64,000 nt of DNA from Chromatium okenii (lineage in GTDB: Bacteria > Pseudomonadota > Gammaproteobacteria > Chromatiales > Chromatiaceae). The notes below the pieces were generated by a model that saw nothing but the letters and a program-made list of their open reading frames with translations, made no database searches and was not told the origin of the DNA. Made by a program: the position numbers and the translations under genes. Below are positions 29,086 through 39,005 of this stretch, in pieces. Each line of letters starts with the position of its first letter. Within the stretch, counting starts at the first letter, position 1. The DNA lies in the NCBI RefSeq assembly GCF_002958735.1, contig NZ_PPGH01000035.1, positions 336,001 through 400,000 on the forward strand. Reading direction: 5' to 3'.

Positions 29086-29877
29086 GTGACGACGGTGGTA
29101 TTTCCAATAGCTTTGGCGATGGAACGCGCTTCCAATTTGTTGTCGGTTGGTTCACGGGTTACTAAAGTAGATGCGTCAGAAATGACTGCAAATACTTTCG
29201 TGCGTTTTGCTGCTAAAAGCGATGAATCTGCTTCTGACAAGACGTTTATCGGTGGCACTGCCAATGACTACGTTGAGTTTGAAAACGGCAACGTCACGGC
29301 AACCGGTGATACCGGTGAAGATACCTTTGCGTTTATCAACGGTCAGCCCAATTCTACTTTTGGTGAGAATGATGTTCTGACCGGTGGCGAAGATTCCGAC
29401 ACCATTCTGCTGGGTATGAACGGCTTTGGTGATTACACCGTCGCACAAACGGAATTCCGCAACAAGACCGCTATTGATGTCTTGGATCTGCGCGGAAATA
29501 CCAGCAATGTAACCCTGTCCTCTGAATTTGTGAGCAGTGCTGATGAAGGGCGAATTACCGTTCACACGGATCGCATTGTGCGGACGGCGCTGGATAACAA
29601 TACTAATGGCGCAACCCATTCTCCTAATGAAGATAATTCAGTACACATCGTTGATTTGACCTTCTTGGGGGCTGCTGACGGCATCACCTTCCATGGTGGT
29701 TCCGGTAGTGATCGTCTTGTCCTCAACGATGCAACCTTCAATGTGCAGCAAGTGCTTGATGGCGGCGTCTTCACTGATTATGCCAATCGCACCGGATTCC
29801 AAGCTAACACTGAGGATTATGACACCCTGACTGTGATCACCAATGGTGAGCAGTGGTACTTGATGCGCAGGATTTAA
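29086..29877 (+). CDS. S-layer/RTX-like surface protein, middle piece
   Basis: The coding part begins near TKVDASEMTANTF (about 29165) in frame 1 and is continuous with the piece at 27780. It contains parallel beta-roll-like strands (FIGGTANDYVEFENGN, FHGGSGSDRLVLND) with D-x-D and G-G-x-G-x-D turns that probably bind calcium. The apparent ATG at 29086 is an artefact of the frame break. The sense continues in frame 3 as VLDAQDLSQITNF. Confidence 0.65.
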   Translation: MTTVVFPIALAMERASNLLSVGSRVTKVDASEMTANTFVRFAAKSDESASDKTFIGGTANDYVEFENGNVTATGDTGEDTFAFINGQPNSTFGENDVLTGGEDSDTILLGMNGFGDYTVAQTEFRNKTAIDVLDLRGNTSNVTLSSEFVSSADEGRITVHTDRIVRTALDNNTNGATHSPNEDNSVHIVDLTFLGAADGITFHGGSGSDRLVLNDATFNVQQVLDGGVFTDYANRTGFQANTEDYDTLTVITNGEQWYLMRRI

Positions 29878-31385
29878 GTCAGATCACCAATTTCAACGGT
29901 CTGATTCTGACAAAGAATTCCGAGACGGCAAGTTATAGCATCACGCTGACGCGCAGTTTCTTGTCGGCGAATACGCTGGAACTGGATGACGCGACGAACA
30001 CCAATATCGATGACACTATTTTCCAAGTTGGTACTATCGCGGCAGCAAATCAGTCGATATTGAGCACTGGCGATACGGTCATGATTGATGTTTCTGATTT
30101 GTTGAGCATTACCAACAACGCAAAATCAACGCCCGGATTCATTCCAGGTTTTGATGTCAAGTCGTTAACTGAGCTTGGCGTTAATCCAATTTTCTTGGGC
30201 AATGGCGGCGAAGAGGTTGCGCTGTCCACTCTTGAGGGGCTTGGATTGGTCAGATATGACACCGCCACCGCTCGCAATGATGTGCTGGTGTCTGCGCCCA
30301 ATGTGAAGGATTTGCAAGGCAATACCTTGACTGCGCAGGCAGCAAATTTTGATACCACGAGTGGGTTCTTATTGTCCGGTGGCTTGGCTACTGCGCAAGA
30401 TGATGTGCTGAACACTACTGCGGCTTTTTTAACTGGGTCAAAAATCAGTATGGCCGGCGGCACTGACACGCTGAACATCACCGATGACGCAGCTGGCAAG
30501 GATGCTTCTGGATTAGCCACTGCCGATGCCCCTGAGATCGTCAACCTCAAGGGCGGCGCAACAGGTCTTGGATTCACTAACGCCAATGGCGCGGGATTTG
30601 AAGTGAATGCCAGTGTGGCTGCCGTTGTTCATCTGGGCAACCTTGGACAGATTTTCAACGGTTCTGTACAAGGTGATTTCGTTACTGGTGGCACAGGCGC
30701 TGATTCAATCGATGCTGGTTCAGGTGACGATGCCATCGTGGATGGTCTTGGCAATGACACGATTGATGCTGGCGCAGGCGCTGATGTGGTTGACATCACT
30801 GTCGGTGATGACATTGTTTACATGGGCAGCGGTGATGGTGATGTGCTGCGTGTAACCCTGAGCGGCAACGACACCGTGTATCTCGGCGCTGGCGCTGATG
30901 ATGGCACTGATAATGTCGTGATTTTGAACACTAACTCGAAAGATGTGGCGCAAATTGATACGGCTGTGGTCACGATTAACGACTTCAGCATTGCCAGCGA
31001 TAAGCTCATCATGGCATCTACGGAAGACAATGCCGTTGTTGCAACTTCCTACGGCACATTCATCAATAACGCTGTTGACGGTGAGCTTGCTATTGATGCT
31101 AGCATCTTAGAAATCAGCTCTGCCAAGTACCAATACACTGGTGAACAACCAGATGAGGGCACCTTGCTGTCGTTTATCAACGACTCTATGGGAGAGACCG
31201 CTGCCGATGGCGCAGTGATTACTGTGGTTGTTTATAACGGTGATGGTTCCAACGGTCTTGTAAACGCAGCGATTTTCCAGATGCAGGAGGATGGTACTGT
31301 TACACAAGAATTCGACAACATTGAATTGGTTGGCATTGTCACTAACGTAGCGGCAGACTCATTTACTGCGGCGAACTTCTCTTAA
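29853..31385 (+). CDS. S-layer/RTX-like surface protein, C-terminal piece
   Basis: About 510 residues completing the protein begun at 27780. It contains an RTX-type run (GGTGADSIDAGSGDDAIVDG, then LGNDTIDAGAGADVVD) that folds as a calcium-filled beta roll. After it come TINDFSIASDKLIM and a C-terminus ending ELVGIVTNVAADSFTAANFS, the usual hydrophobic/aromatic end of type I-secreted S-layer and RTX proteins, where the transport signal lies. It is followed by a 12-bp hairpin. Confidence 0.75.
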   Translation: MVLDAQDLSQITNFNGLILTKNSETASYSITLTRSFLSANTLELDDATNTNIDDTIFQVGTIAAANQSILSTGDTVMIDVSDLLSITNNAKSTPGFIPGFDVKSLTELGVNPIFLGNGGEEVALSTLEGLGLVRYDTATARNDVLVSAPNVKDLQGNTLTAQAANFDTTSGFLLSGGLATAQDDVLNTTAAFLTGSKISMAGGTDTLNITDDAAGKDASGLATADAPEIVNLKGGATGLGFTNANGAGFEVNASVAAVVHLGNLGQIFNGSVQGDFVTGGTGADSIDAGSGDDAIVDGLGNDTIDAGAGADVVDITVGDDIVYMGSGDGDVLRVTLSGNDTVYLGAGADDGTDNVVILNTNSKDVAQIDTAVVTINDFSIASDKLIMASTEDNAVVATSYGTFINNAVDGELAIDASILEISSAKYQYTGEQPDEGTLLSFINDSMGETAADGAVITVVVYNGDGSNGLVNAAIFQMQEDGTVTQEFDNIELVGIVTNVAADSFTAANFS

Positions 31386-31403
31386 TGGTCTGAGTCTGTG
31401 TTT

Positions 31404-31430
31404 AATCCTTCCTCACGTTGAGGAAGGATT
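31404..31430 (+). terminator. Strong hairpin after the first surface-protein gene
   Basis: A perfect 12-bp stem (AATCCTTCCTCA against TGAGGAAGGATT) with a three-base loop, 19 bases after the stop. No T tract follows, so it may act as a transcript 3'-end stabiliser more than as a terminator. Confidence 0.6.
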
Positions 31431-31494
31431 ACTGACCAAAATCACTTCACCCTTTCAATAAACCGATCTTTCTCCATTACATGGGTAAGTAAAC

Positions 31495-32328
31495 ATGGCT
31501 ACCGATTTGAAATCCCTTTTGAACCACCCTCTCAGTTCTTATTCTGCTGTTCTTGATGATTTGACTGCAGAAGATGCGAGTGGTCTTTTTAGTTTTACCA
31601 AGGCGTCGTTGGGAACTTTTTACAATTCCGCCCCCGTTTTATCTGGTCTTGCAGATACCAATATCACCCCTGATCAAAATCTTGTATTGAACTTTAACGA
31701 GAAGGTGACAGCTGTTGCTGGAAACATTCAAGTTTGTGATTCTGATAAAAATGTAGTTGCTACGGTTTCTGTGACTGATAAGGCTGTCACTGTTTCTGAT
31801 TTATCAGTAACAGTTGATTTACCCAGCGATTTAGCGATTGGATCATACTGCATCACGATTGGTGCGGGTGCTTTTGAAGATGCTGATCATCGTGATTTTA
31901 CTTCCACTGATGTGATTAATTTCACTGTGAGTGCGGCGGGTACGGGTGGCGTCGATCCGACCGATCCAGGCACGGACGATGTCGTTTCAAAAAGCCTAGA
32001 CGGTCAAGGTACTGCGACCGTTCCGGTAGAGCTTGACGCTCTGACTAGTGCATTCAACTTCACCGATGATACGGTTGAGGTGGTTGGTAATAACGTGGTC
32101 ATCACTGGTTTTAGTGCGAATGATTCAATCACAATCACTGGTGCGGTGAAGGCAGATTACGATGATGGCGTCATTGGCTCCAATGGTGCGGGTGATGTCA
32201 CCATCCTTTACAACCTCGATGGCATCGTGCATCAGATTGAGCTCACTGGAGTTGCTGTGGGCGCAGGACTAGTCTTTGATGTAAATAGCTTTAACGCCTT
32301 ACCTGTTGGTGATCTAACCTTCAATTGA
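31495..32328 (+). CDS. Small secreted beta-protein with Big_5-like and shared C-terminal module
   Basis: 277 residues, acidic, no Sec signal. After an about 45-residue lead comes one Ig-like Big_5/SwmB-type domain (SGLADTNITPDQNLVLNFNE.. to VINFTV). A Gly/Asp/Pro linker leads to an about 105-residue C-terminal module (LDGQGTATVPVELDA.. VVITGFSANDSITI.. FDVNSFNALPVGDLTF) that recurs in the next gene and, more distantly, in the two after it. I take this module as the type I export or anchoring end; that is inference. Confidence 0.7.
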   Translation: MATDLKSLLNHPLSSYSAVLDDLTAEDASGLFSFTKASLGTFYNSAPVLSGLADTNITPDQNLVLNFNEKVTAVAGNIQVCDSDKNVVATVSVTDKAVTVSDLSVTVDLPSDLAIGSYCITIGAGAFEDADHRDFTSTDVINFTVSAAGTGGVDPTDPGTDDVVSKSLDGQGTATVPVELDALTSAFNFTDDTVEVVGNNVVITGFSANDSITITGAVKADYDDGVIGSNGAGDVTILYNLDGIVHQIELTGVAVGAGLVFDVNSFNALPVGDLTFN

Positions 32329-32366
32329 TTTAAGGGGGAAATAAAAGTTTCTCCCGTTGTTAGGTA

Positions 32367-32401
32367 AAGTGGAGATAGTGAATTGTTCGCTGTCTCCACT
32401 T
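32367..32401 (+). terminator. Hairpin after the second surface-protein gene
   Basis: A 12-bp stem (AAGTGGAGATAG against CTGTCTCCACTT, one G-U pair) with an 11-base loop, 38 bases past the stop. The T tract is missing, so termination is not certain. Confidence 0.55.
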
Positions 32402-32469
32402 AAGACAGATTAAAAACGGCTAGTGATCCTCCGATAGAGTAAGAATTTCTTAATTCTTTGTAATTAAAG

Positions 32470-32585
32470 TAGGAGTTACGCAGTTGAAAACTTAACCTAC
32501 TGATTTTTATGAAAACGCAATTGTGCAGCGCACAAACCAGTTTCAATAAAATCAAGCATTTAGAAATCCAACTGCGTAACTCCTA
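32470..32585. mobile_element. 116-bp MITE with 17-bp terminal inverted repeats
   Basis: The ends are perfect inverted repeats, TAGGAGTTACGCAGTTG and its complement, and the element is flanked on both sides by the 5-base direct repeat TAAAG. It has no coding capacity. It lies in the 436-bp gap between two surface-protein genes, which otherwise holds only the hairpin at 32367 and the promoter region of the next gene. Confidence 0.8.
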
Positions 32586-32779
32586 TAAAGAATAAAAATC
32601 TGTACAACCCTATTGATGAGGTCACCACCTAAAAACTGGTTTATTTCTGTTCACAACAACGCAAGCTGTTTACTTGTGAGTGTAGAATTTTTATACGCTT
32701 GTTTTTATTAAAAAATCTCACAAAAGCGCGGTGCTAGTTTCAATATTTTTATACATGTAATATTTTGGAGATTAGACGT

Positions 32780-33517
32780 ATGGCAAGATTAATCCTGACA
32801 TCAGAAGATAATGGTAAAACTATCCCGCTGAGTGGAACGCTTTTTTGGGATGTGGTTGGTTCGGCACGAGTTGACTTTTTCGAAATTCAGGCGGGAACTG
32901 CTGCGTCTATTTTGGGAGGCGCAAGTAAAGATTTATTTCGTTTGCTTGGCAACCAAGCTGATTACAGCGTTTATCAAGCCAGCTCGAACGTTATCTTTAC
33001 GCACCAACTAACAGGGGAAACGGTCATAATCAAGTCGCTGAGTGCAACTGGTGACGAAATAGCTTTTTTGGACACTGTCCCTATCAGTCTGAAAATCACG
33101 GGCGGAGCGTTGATGCTTGGCGAGCAGTTGTTGACGCCAACCCCTAGCCCAATTACAGCAAGCACGGATACCGCTGATAGCAACTTCAGCTTGGATGGTA
33201 AAGGAACAGCTGTTGTTCCCGTGGAGATTGATGCCAGTGAAAGTGCTTTCATTTTCACTGATTTGGTGTCGACATCTAACAATGTCTCCCTTCTAAATTT
33301 CACGGCAGACGATGAAATCATCATTTTTGGCGCCACTGCGAGTGATTATGATGACGGGGTCATTGGCACGAACGATGCGGGTGACGTTACAATCACTTAC
33401 AACCAAGCTGGAATCCTCAATCAGATTACGCTTCTTGGCGCAGTAACGGATACATCTCTTATTTTCGACGTTGCTTCATTCAATGCTCTTCCCATCGGCA
33501 ATCTAGTTTTTGGTTAG
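32780..33517 (+). CDS. Small secreted protein with shared N- and C-terminal modules
   Basis: 245 residues from the ATG at 32780 (GGAG nine bases upstream). It is made of only two modules. The N-terminal 120 residues (MARLILTSEDNG.. LSGTLFWDVVGSARV.. LKITGGALMLGEQLL) resemble the first 120 residues of the next gene product and more loosely those of the two after it. The C-terminal 105 residues (LDGKGTAVVPVEIDA.. DYDDGVIGTNDAGDVTI.. FDVASFNALPIGNLVF) match the end of the preceding product. It may be the minimal form of the family, with no repeat domain between the ends. Confidence 0.7.
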   Translation: MARLILTSEDNGKTIPLSGTLFWDVVGSARVDFFEIQAGTAASILGGASKDLFRLLGNQADYSVYQASSNVIFTHQLTGETVIIKSLSATGDEIAFLDTVPISLKITGGALMLGEQLLTPTPSPITASTDTADSNFSLDGKGTAVVPVEIDASESAFIFTDLVSTSNNVSLLNFTADDEIIIFGATASDYDDGVIGTNDAGDVTITYNQAGILNQITLLGAVTDTSLIFDVASFNALPIGNLVFG

Positions 33518-33595
33518 TGGTTCTTAAAACGCCATTGGTTACAAACATTCCTGTCACTCGATTCACCCTCAAAGACAGCAGTTGGAGAATATTTC

Positions 33596-36514
33596 ATGGC
33601 AAGCATCCTTACACTCGATAGTAATGCGGCAAAAAATCCCATTAACGTTCCGGTTTTATCGGGCGAGCTCGTCATCAACGGCACCGCTGAACTTGAAACG
33701 TTTGTGGTCCCAGTTGACGCAAATGTCAAAATTAACTCTGGTGGTGCGGTTGATATCATCAAATTTATTGGTGGCGCATCAGAGTACTCCGTACACAGTG
33801 ACGGTAATGATGTCCTGTTTACAAACAAAAGCTCTGGCACCGTCATTACAGTAGCGAAAGTGGGAGCAGTTGGTGATCAGGTGCAATTTGGCACCACAGG
33901 TTTACCTACCGCGCTGAAAATTGTCGATGGCGCCATTGTTCTTGGTGAAGATGACACTGCCCAGACAATTACCACTGAAGTTTTAGATGTGACTGGCGCA
34001 ACGGGTACGACTGGACCCGCTGATGAAGATGCTCCAGTATTCATCAGTGCAACGGTTGTAGATAACACGTTGATAATGTCCTACGCAGATGCCAGTGCGC
34101 TTGCCGCTGCGACCAAGCCTGATGCAAGTGCTTTTGTCGTGCAGACAAATGACACCATTAAAGATGTGACTGCTGTCACGGTCGATGCCACTGCTAGGAC
34201 CGTTACCTTGACGTTGGCGACTGCGGTTGTCTTTGGTGAGACGGTTAAGGTTTCCTACTTTGATTCGACCGAAAGTAATGATGCTAAGGCGATTCAAGAT
34301 GCGTCCGGCAATGATGCGGCGACTCTTATTCAAGGAGCGGTCGTCAATGCAACATTAGAAAAAGATGACGTTGCTCCGGTTTTTCTAAGTGCTGTTGCAG
34401 CGGATCAAACCCTGACCTTGAATTATAACGAAGCACTTAATGCGACAAACTCGCCGACTGATAAGTTATTTGTAGTTCAAGTTGACGGGGTGACGACTTC
34501 CGTCACGAACGTAGCTGTTGTGGATAACACAGTCGTGCTGACGTTGGCGAGTGCGGTGATTCCTGGCGCAGTTGTCACGGTATCTTACCTTGACCGGAAT
34601 GCCACTGATGACACCAACGCGATTCAAGATGCGTCCGGCAATGACGCGGCTTGGTTTATCGGTAAGGTTGCTGTCACGGCGCCACCAAACGAAGCGCCAG
34701 TTGTCGATGCAGGTAGCTTCACCGTTGCAACTGACGGCACCGAAGTGGGCGCGGTCACGGCAACTGATCCAGAAGGGACTGCTGTTACTTACGCGATCAC
34801 CGACGGCAATGATGCTGACGGCAATGGCATTGATGCGTTTGTAATCGATACTGAAACCGGTGCGTTGACGGTCAACGATCCAGCAGAGTTGGTTGCTGGT
34901 GAAACCATTACGCTGACGATTGAAGCGACTGATGAAGCCGGTCAAGTTGGCACTGGTACGGTCACGGTTGCTGTTACTGAGCCAGTTGAGCCACCAAACG
35001 AAGCGCCAGTTGTCGATGCAGGTAGCTTCACCGTTGCAACTGACAGCACCGAAGTAGGCGCGGTCACGGCAACTGATCCAGAAGGGACTGCTGTTACCTA
35101 TGCAATCACTGACGGCAATGATGCTGACGGCAATGGCGTTGATGCGTTTGTAATCGATACTGAAACCGGTGCGTTGACGGTCAACGATCCAGCAGAGTTG
35201 GTTGCTGGTGAAACCATCACGCTGACCGTTGAAGCGACGGATGCTGACGGAATCGTTGGCACGGGTACGGTGACGGTTGAAGTGACTGAGCCAGTTGAGC
35301 CACCAAACCAAGCGCCAATTGTCGATGCAGGTAGCTTCACCGTTGCAACTGACGGCACCGAAGTAGGCGCGGTCACGGCAACTGATCCAGAAGGGACTGC
35401 TGTTACCTATGCAATCACTGACGGCAATGATGCTGACGGCAATGGCGTTGATGCGTTTGTAATCGATACTGAAACCGGTGCGTTGACGGTCAACGATCCA
35501 GCAGAGTTGGTTGCTGGTGAAACCATTACGCTGACGATTGAAGCGACTGATGAAGCCGGTCAAGTTGGCACTGGTACGGTCACGGTTGCTGTCACTGAGC
35601 CAGTTGAGCCACCAAACGAAGCGCCAGTTGTCGATGCAGGTAGCTTCACCGTTGCAACTGACGGCACCGAAGTAGGCGCGGTCACGGCAACTGATCCAGA
35701 AGGGACTGCTGTCACTTACGCGATCACTGACGGCAATGATGCTGACGGCAATGGCGTTGATGCGTTTGTAATCGATACTGAAACCGGCGCGTTGACGGTC
35801 AACGATCCAGCAGAGTTGGTTGCTGGTGAAACCATTACGCTGACGATTGAAGCGACTGATGAAGATGGAATGGTTGGCACGGGTACGGTGACGGTTGAAG
35901 TGACTGAGCCAGTTGAGCCACCAAACCAAGCTCCAGTTGTCGATGCAGGTAGCTTCACCGTTGCAACTGACGGCACCGAAGTGGGCGCGGTCACGGCAAC
36001 TGATCCAGAAGGGACTGCTGTTACCTATGCAATCACTGACGGCAATGATGCTGACGGCAATGGCGTTGATGCGTTTGTAATCGATACTGAAACCGGTGCG
36101 TTGACGGTCAACGATCCAGCAGAGTTGGTTGCTGGTGAAACCATTACGCTGACGATTGAAGCGACTGATGAAGCCGGTCAAGTTGGCACTGGTACGGTCA
36201 CGGTTGCTGTCACTGAGCCAGTTGAGCCACCAAACGAAGCGCCAGTTGTCGATGCAGGTAGCTTCACCGTTGCAACTGACGGCACCGAAGTAGGCGCGGT
36301 CACAGCAACTGATCCAGAAGGGACTGCTGTTACCTATGCAATCACTGACGGCAATGATGCTGACGGCAATGGCGTTGATGCGTTTGTAATCGATACTGAA
36401 ACCGGTGCGTTGACGGTCAACGATCCAGCAGAGTTGGTTGCTGGTGAAACCATCACGCTGACGTTGAAGCGACGGATGCTGACGGAATCGTTGGCACGGT
36501 ACGGTGACGGTTGA
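33596..36514 (+). CDS. Giant cadherin-repeat surface protein, N-terminal part
   Basis: 972 residues to a frame break. Order: shared N-terminal module (1-120); two SwmB-type Ig-like domains, each ending in IQDASGNDAA (about 145-360); then six cadherin-like repeats of 103 residues. Each repeat has VDAGSFTVATDGTEVG, DGNDADGNG (likely calcium site) and ETITLTIEATDE. The break near 36465-36500 is caused by two 1-base losses relative to the other repeats (ACCG to ACG and CGGG to CGG), after which the sense continues in the piece at 36504. The intact protein would be about 2,060 residues. GGAG stands nine bases before the ATG. Confidence 0.8.
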   Translation: MASILTLDSNAAKNPINVPVLSGELVINGTAELETFVVPVDANVKINSGGAVDIIKFIGGASEYSVHSDGNDVLFTNKSSGTVITVAKVGAVGDQVQFGTTGLPTALKIVDGAIVLGEDDTAQTITTEVLDVTGATGTTGPADEDAPVFISATVVDNTLIMSYADASALAAATKPDASAFVVQTNDTIKDVTAVTVDATARTVTLTLATAVVFGETVKVSYFDSTESNDAKAIQDASGNDAATLIQGAVVNATLEKDDVAPVFLSAVAADQTLTLNYNEALNATNSPTDKLFVVQVDGVTTSVTNVAVVDNTVVLTLASAVIPGAVVTVSYLDRNATDDTNAIQDASGNDAAWFIGKVAVTAPPNEAPVVDAGSFTVATDGTEVGAVTATDPEGTAVTYAITDGNDADGNGIDAFVIDTETGALTVNDPAELVAGETITLTIEATDEAGQVGTGTVTVAVTEPVEPPNEAPVVDAGSFTVATDSTEVGAVTATDPEGTAVTYAITDGNDADGNGVDAFVIDTETGALTVNDPAELVAGETITLTVEATDADGIVGTGTVTVEVTEPVEPPNQAPIVDAGSFTVATDGTEVGAVTATDPEGTAVTYAITDGNDADGNGVDAFVIDTETGALTVNDPAELVAGETITLTIEATDEAGQVGTGTVTVAVTEPVEPPNEAPVVDAGSFTVATDGTEVGAVTATDPEGTAVTYAITDGNDADGNGVDAFVIDTETGALTVNDPAELVAGETITLTIEATDEDGMVGTGTVTVEVTEPVEPPNQAPVVDAGSFTVATDGTEVGAVTATDPEGTAVTYAITDGNDADGNGVDAFVIDTETGALTVNDPAELVAGETITLTIEATDEAGQVGTGTVTVAVTEPVEPPNEAPVVDAGSFTVATDGTEVGAVTATDPEGTAVTYAITDGNDADGNGVDAFVIDTETGALTVNDPAELVAGETITLTLKRRMLTESLARYGDG

Positions 36515-39005
36515 AGTGACTGAGCCAGTTGAGCCACCAAACCAAGCGCCAATTGTCGATGCAGGTAGCTTCACCGTTGCAACTGACGGCACCGAAGTAG
36601 GCGCGGTCACGGCAACTGATCCAGAAGGGACTGCTGTTACTTACGCAATCACCGACGGCAATGATGCTGACGGCAATGGCGTTGATGCGTTTGTAATCGA
36701 TACTGAAACCGGTGCGTTGACGGTCAACGATCCAGCAGAGTTGGTTGCTGGTGAAACCATTACGCTGACGATTGAAGCGACTGATGAAGCCGGTCAAGTT
36801 GGCACTGGTACGGTCACGGTTGCTGTCACTGAGCCAGTTGAGCCACCAAACGAAGCGCCAGTTGTCGATGCAGGTAGCTTCACCGTTGCAACTGACGGCA
36901 CCGAAGTAGGCGCGGTCACAGCAACTGATCCAGAAGGGACTGCTGTTACCTATGCAATCACTGACGGCAATGATGCTGACGGCAATGGCGTTGATGCGTT
37001 TGTAATCGATACTGAAACCGGTGCGTTGACGGTCAACGATCCAGCAGAGTTGGTTGCTGGTGAAACCATTACGCTGACGATTGAAGCGACTGATGAAGCC
37101 GGTCAAGTTGGCACTGGTACGGTCACGGTTGCTGTCACTGAGCCAGTTGAGCCACCAAACGAAGCGCCAATTGTCGATGCAGGTAGCTTCACCGTTGCAA
37201 CTGACGGCACCGAAGTAGGCGCGGTCACGGCAACTGATCCAGAAGGGACTGCTGTTACTTACGCGATCACCGACGGCAATGATGCTGACGGCAATGGCAT
37301 TGATGCGTTTGTAATCGATACTGAAACCGGTGCGTTGACGGTCAACGATCCAGCAGAGTTGGTTGCTGGTGAAACCATTACGCTGACGATTGAAGCGACT
37401 GATGAAGCCGGTCAAGTTGGCACTGGTACGGTCACGGTTGCTGTCACTGAGCCAGTTGAGCCACCAAACGAAGCGCCAGTTGTCGATGCAGGTAGCTTCA
37501 CCGTTGCAACTGACGGCACCGAAGTGGGCGCGGTCACGGCAACTGATCCAGAAGGGACTGCTGTTACCTATGCAATCACTGACGGCAATGATGCTGACGG
37601 CAATGGCGTTGATGCGTTTGTAATCGATACTGAAACCGGTGCGTTGACGGTCAACGATCCAGCAGAGTTGGTTGCTGGTGAAACCATTACGCTGACGATT
37701 GAAGCGACTGATGAAGCCGGTCAAGTTGGCACTGGTACGGTCACGGTTGCTGTCACTGAGCCAGTTGAGCCACCAAACGAAGCGCCAGTTGTCGATGCAG
37801 GTAGCTTCACCGTTGCAACTGACGGCACCGAAGTAGGCGCGGTCACAGCAACTGATCCAGAAGGGACTGCTGTTACCTATGCAATCACTGACGGCAATGA
37901 TGCTGACGGCAATGGCGTTGATGCGTTTGTAATCGATACTGAAACCGGTGCGTTGACGGTCAACGATCCAGCAGAGTTGGTTGCTGGTGAAACCATCACG
38001 CTGACCGTTGAAGCGACGGATGCTGACGGAATCGTTGGCACGGGTACGGTGACGGTTGAAGTGACTGAGCCAGTTGAGCCACCAAACCAAGCGCCAGTTG
38101 TCGATGCAGGTAGCTTCACCGTTGCAACTGACGGCATCGAAGTGGGCGCGATCACGGCAACTGATCCAGAAGGGACTGCTGTTACTTACGCGATCACCGA
38201 CGGCAATGATGCTGACGGCAATGGCATTGATGCGTTTGTAATCGATACTGAAACCGGTGCGTTGACGGTCAACGATCCAGCAGAGTTGGTTGCTGGTGAA
38301 ACCATCACGCTGACCGTTGAAGCAACTGATGCTGACGGAATCGTTGGCACGGGTACGGTGACGGTTGAAGTGACTGAGCCAGTTGAGCCACCAAACCAAG
38401 CGCCAGTTGTCGATGCAGGTAGCTTCACCGTTGCAACTGACGGCATCGAAGTGGGCGCGATCACGGCAACTGATCCAGAAGGGACTGCTGTTACTTACGC
38501 GATCACCGACGGCAATGATGCTGACGGCAATGGCATTGATGCGTTTGTAATCGATACTGAAACCGGTGCGTTGACGGTCAACGATCCAGCAGAGTTGGTT
38601 GCTGGTGAAACCATTACGCTGACGATTGAAGCGACTGATGAAGCCGGTCAAGTTGGCACTGGTACGGTCACGGTTGCTGTCACTGAGCCAGTTGAGCCAC
38701 CAAACCAAGCGCCAGTTGTCGATGCAGGTAGCTTCACCGTTGCAACTGACGGCACCGAAGTAGGCGCGGTCACGGCAACTGATCCAGAAGGGACTGCTGT
38801 TACTTACGCGATCACCGACGGCAATGATGCTGACGGCAATGGCATTGATGCGTTTGTAATCGATACTGAAACCGGTGCGTTGACGGTCAACGATCCAGCA
38901 GAGTTGGTTGCTGGTGAAACCATCACGCTGACCGTTGAAGCGACGGATGCTGACGGAATCGTTGGCACGGGTACGGTGACGGTTGAAGTGACTGAGCCAG
39001 TTGAG
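34682..39005 (+). repeat. 14 tandem 309-bp repeats (cadherin-like)
   Basis: Fourteen near-identical units of 309 bp; total length equals 14 x 309 minus the two lost bases near 36465 and 36497. Two types alternate by their last 25 residues: A (DEAGQ.. TVAVTEP) and B (DADGI or EDGM.. TVEVTEP). The order is A B A B A B A A A A B B A B. A-type units are followed by PNE and B-type by PNQ, except unit 13. Confidence 0.95.

Noticed and set aside
34682..39005. Tandem repeats as a CRISPR-like array
   Set aside because: Units are 309 bp, contiguous and coding, with no spacers; no cas gene is in the window.
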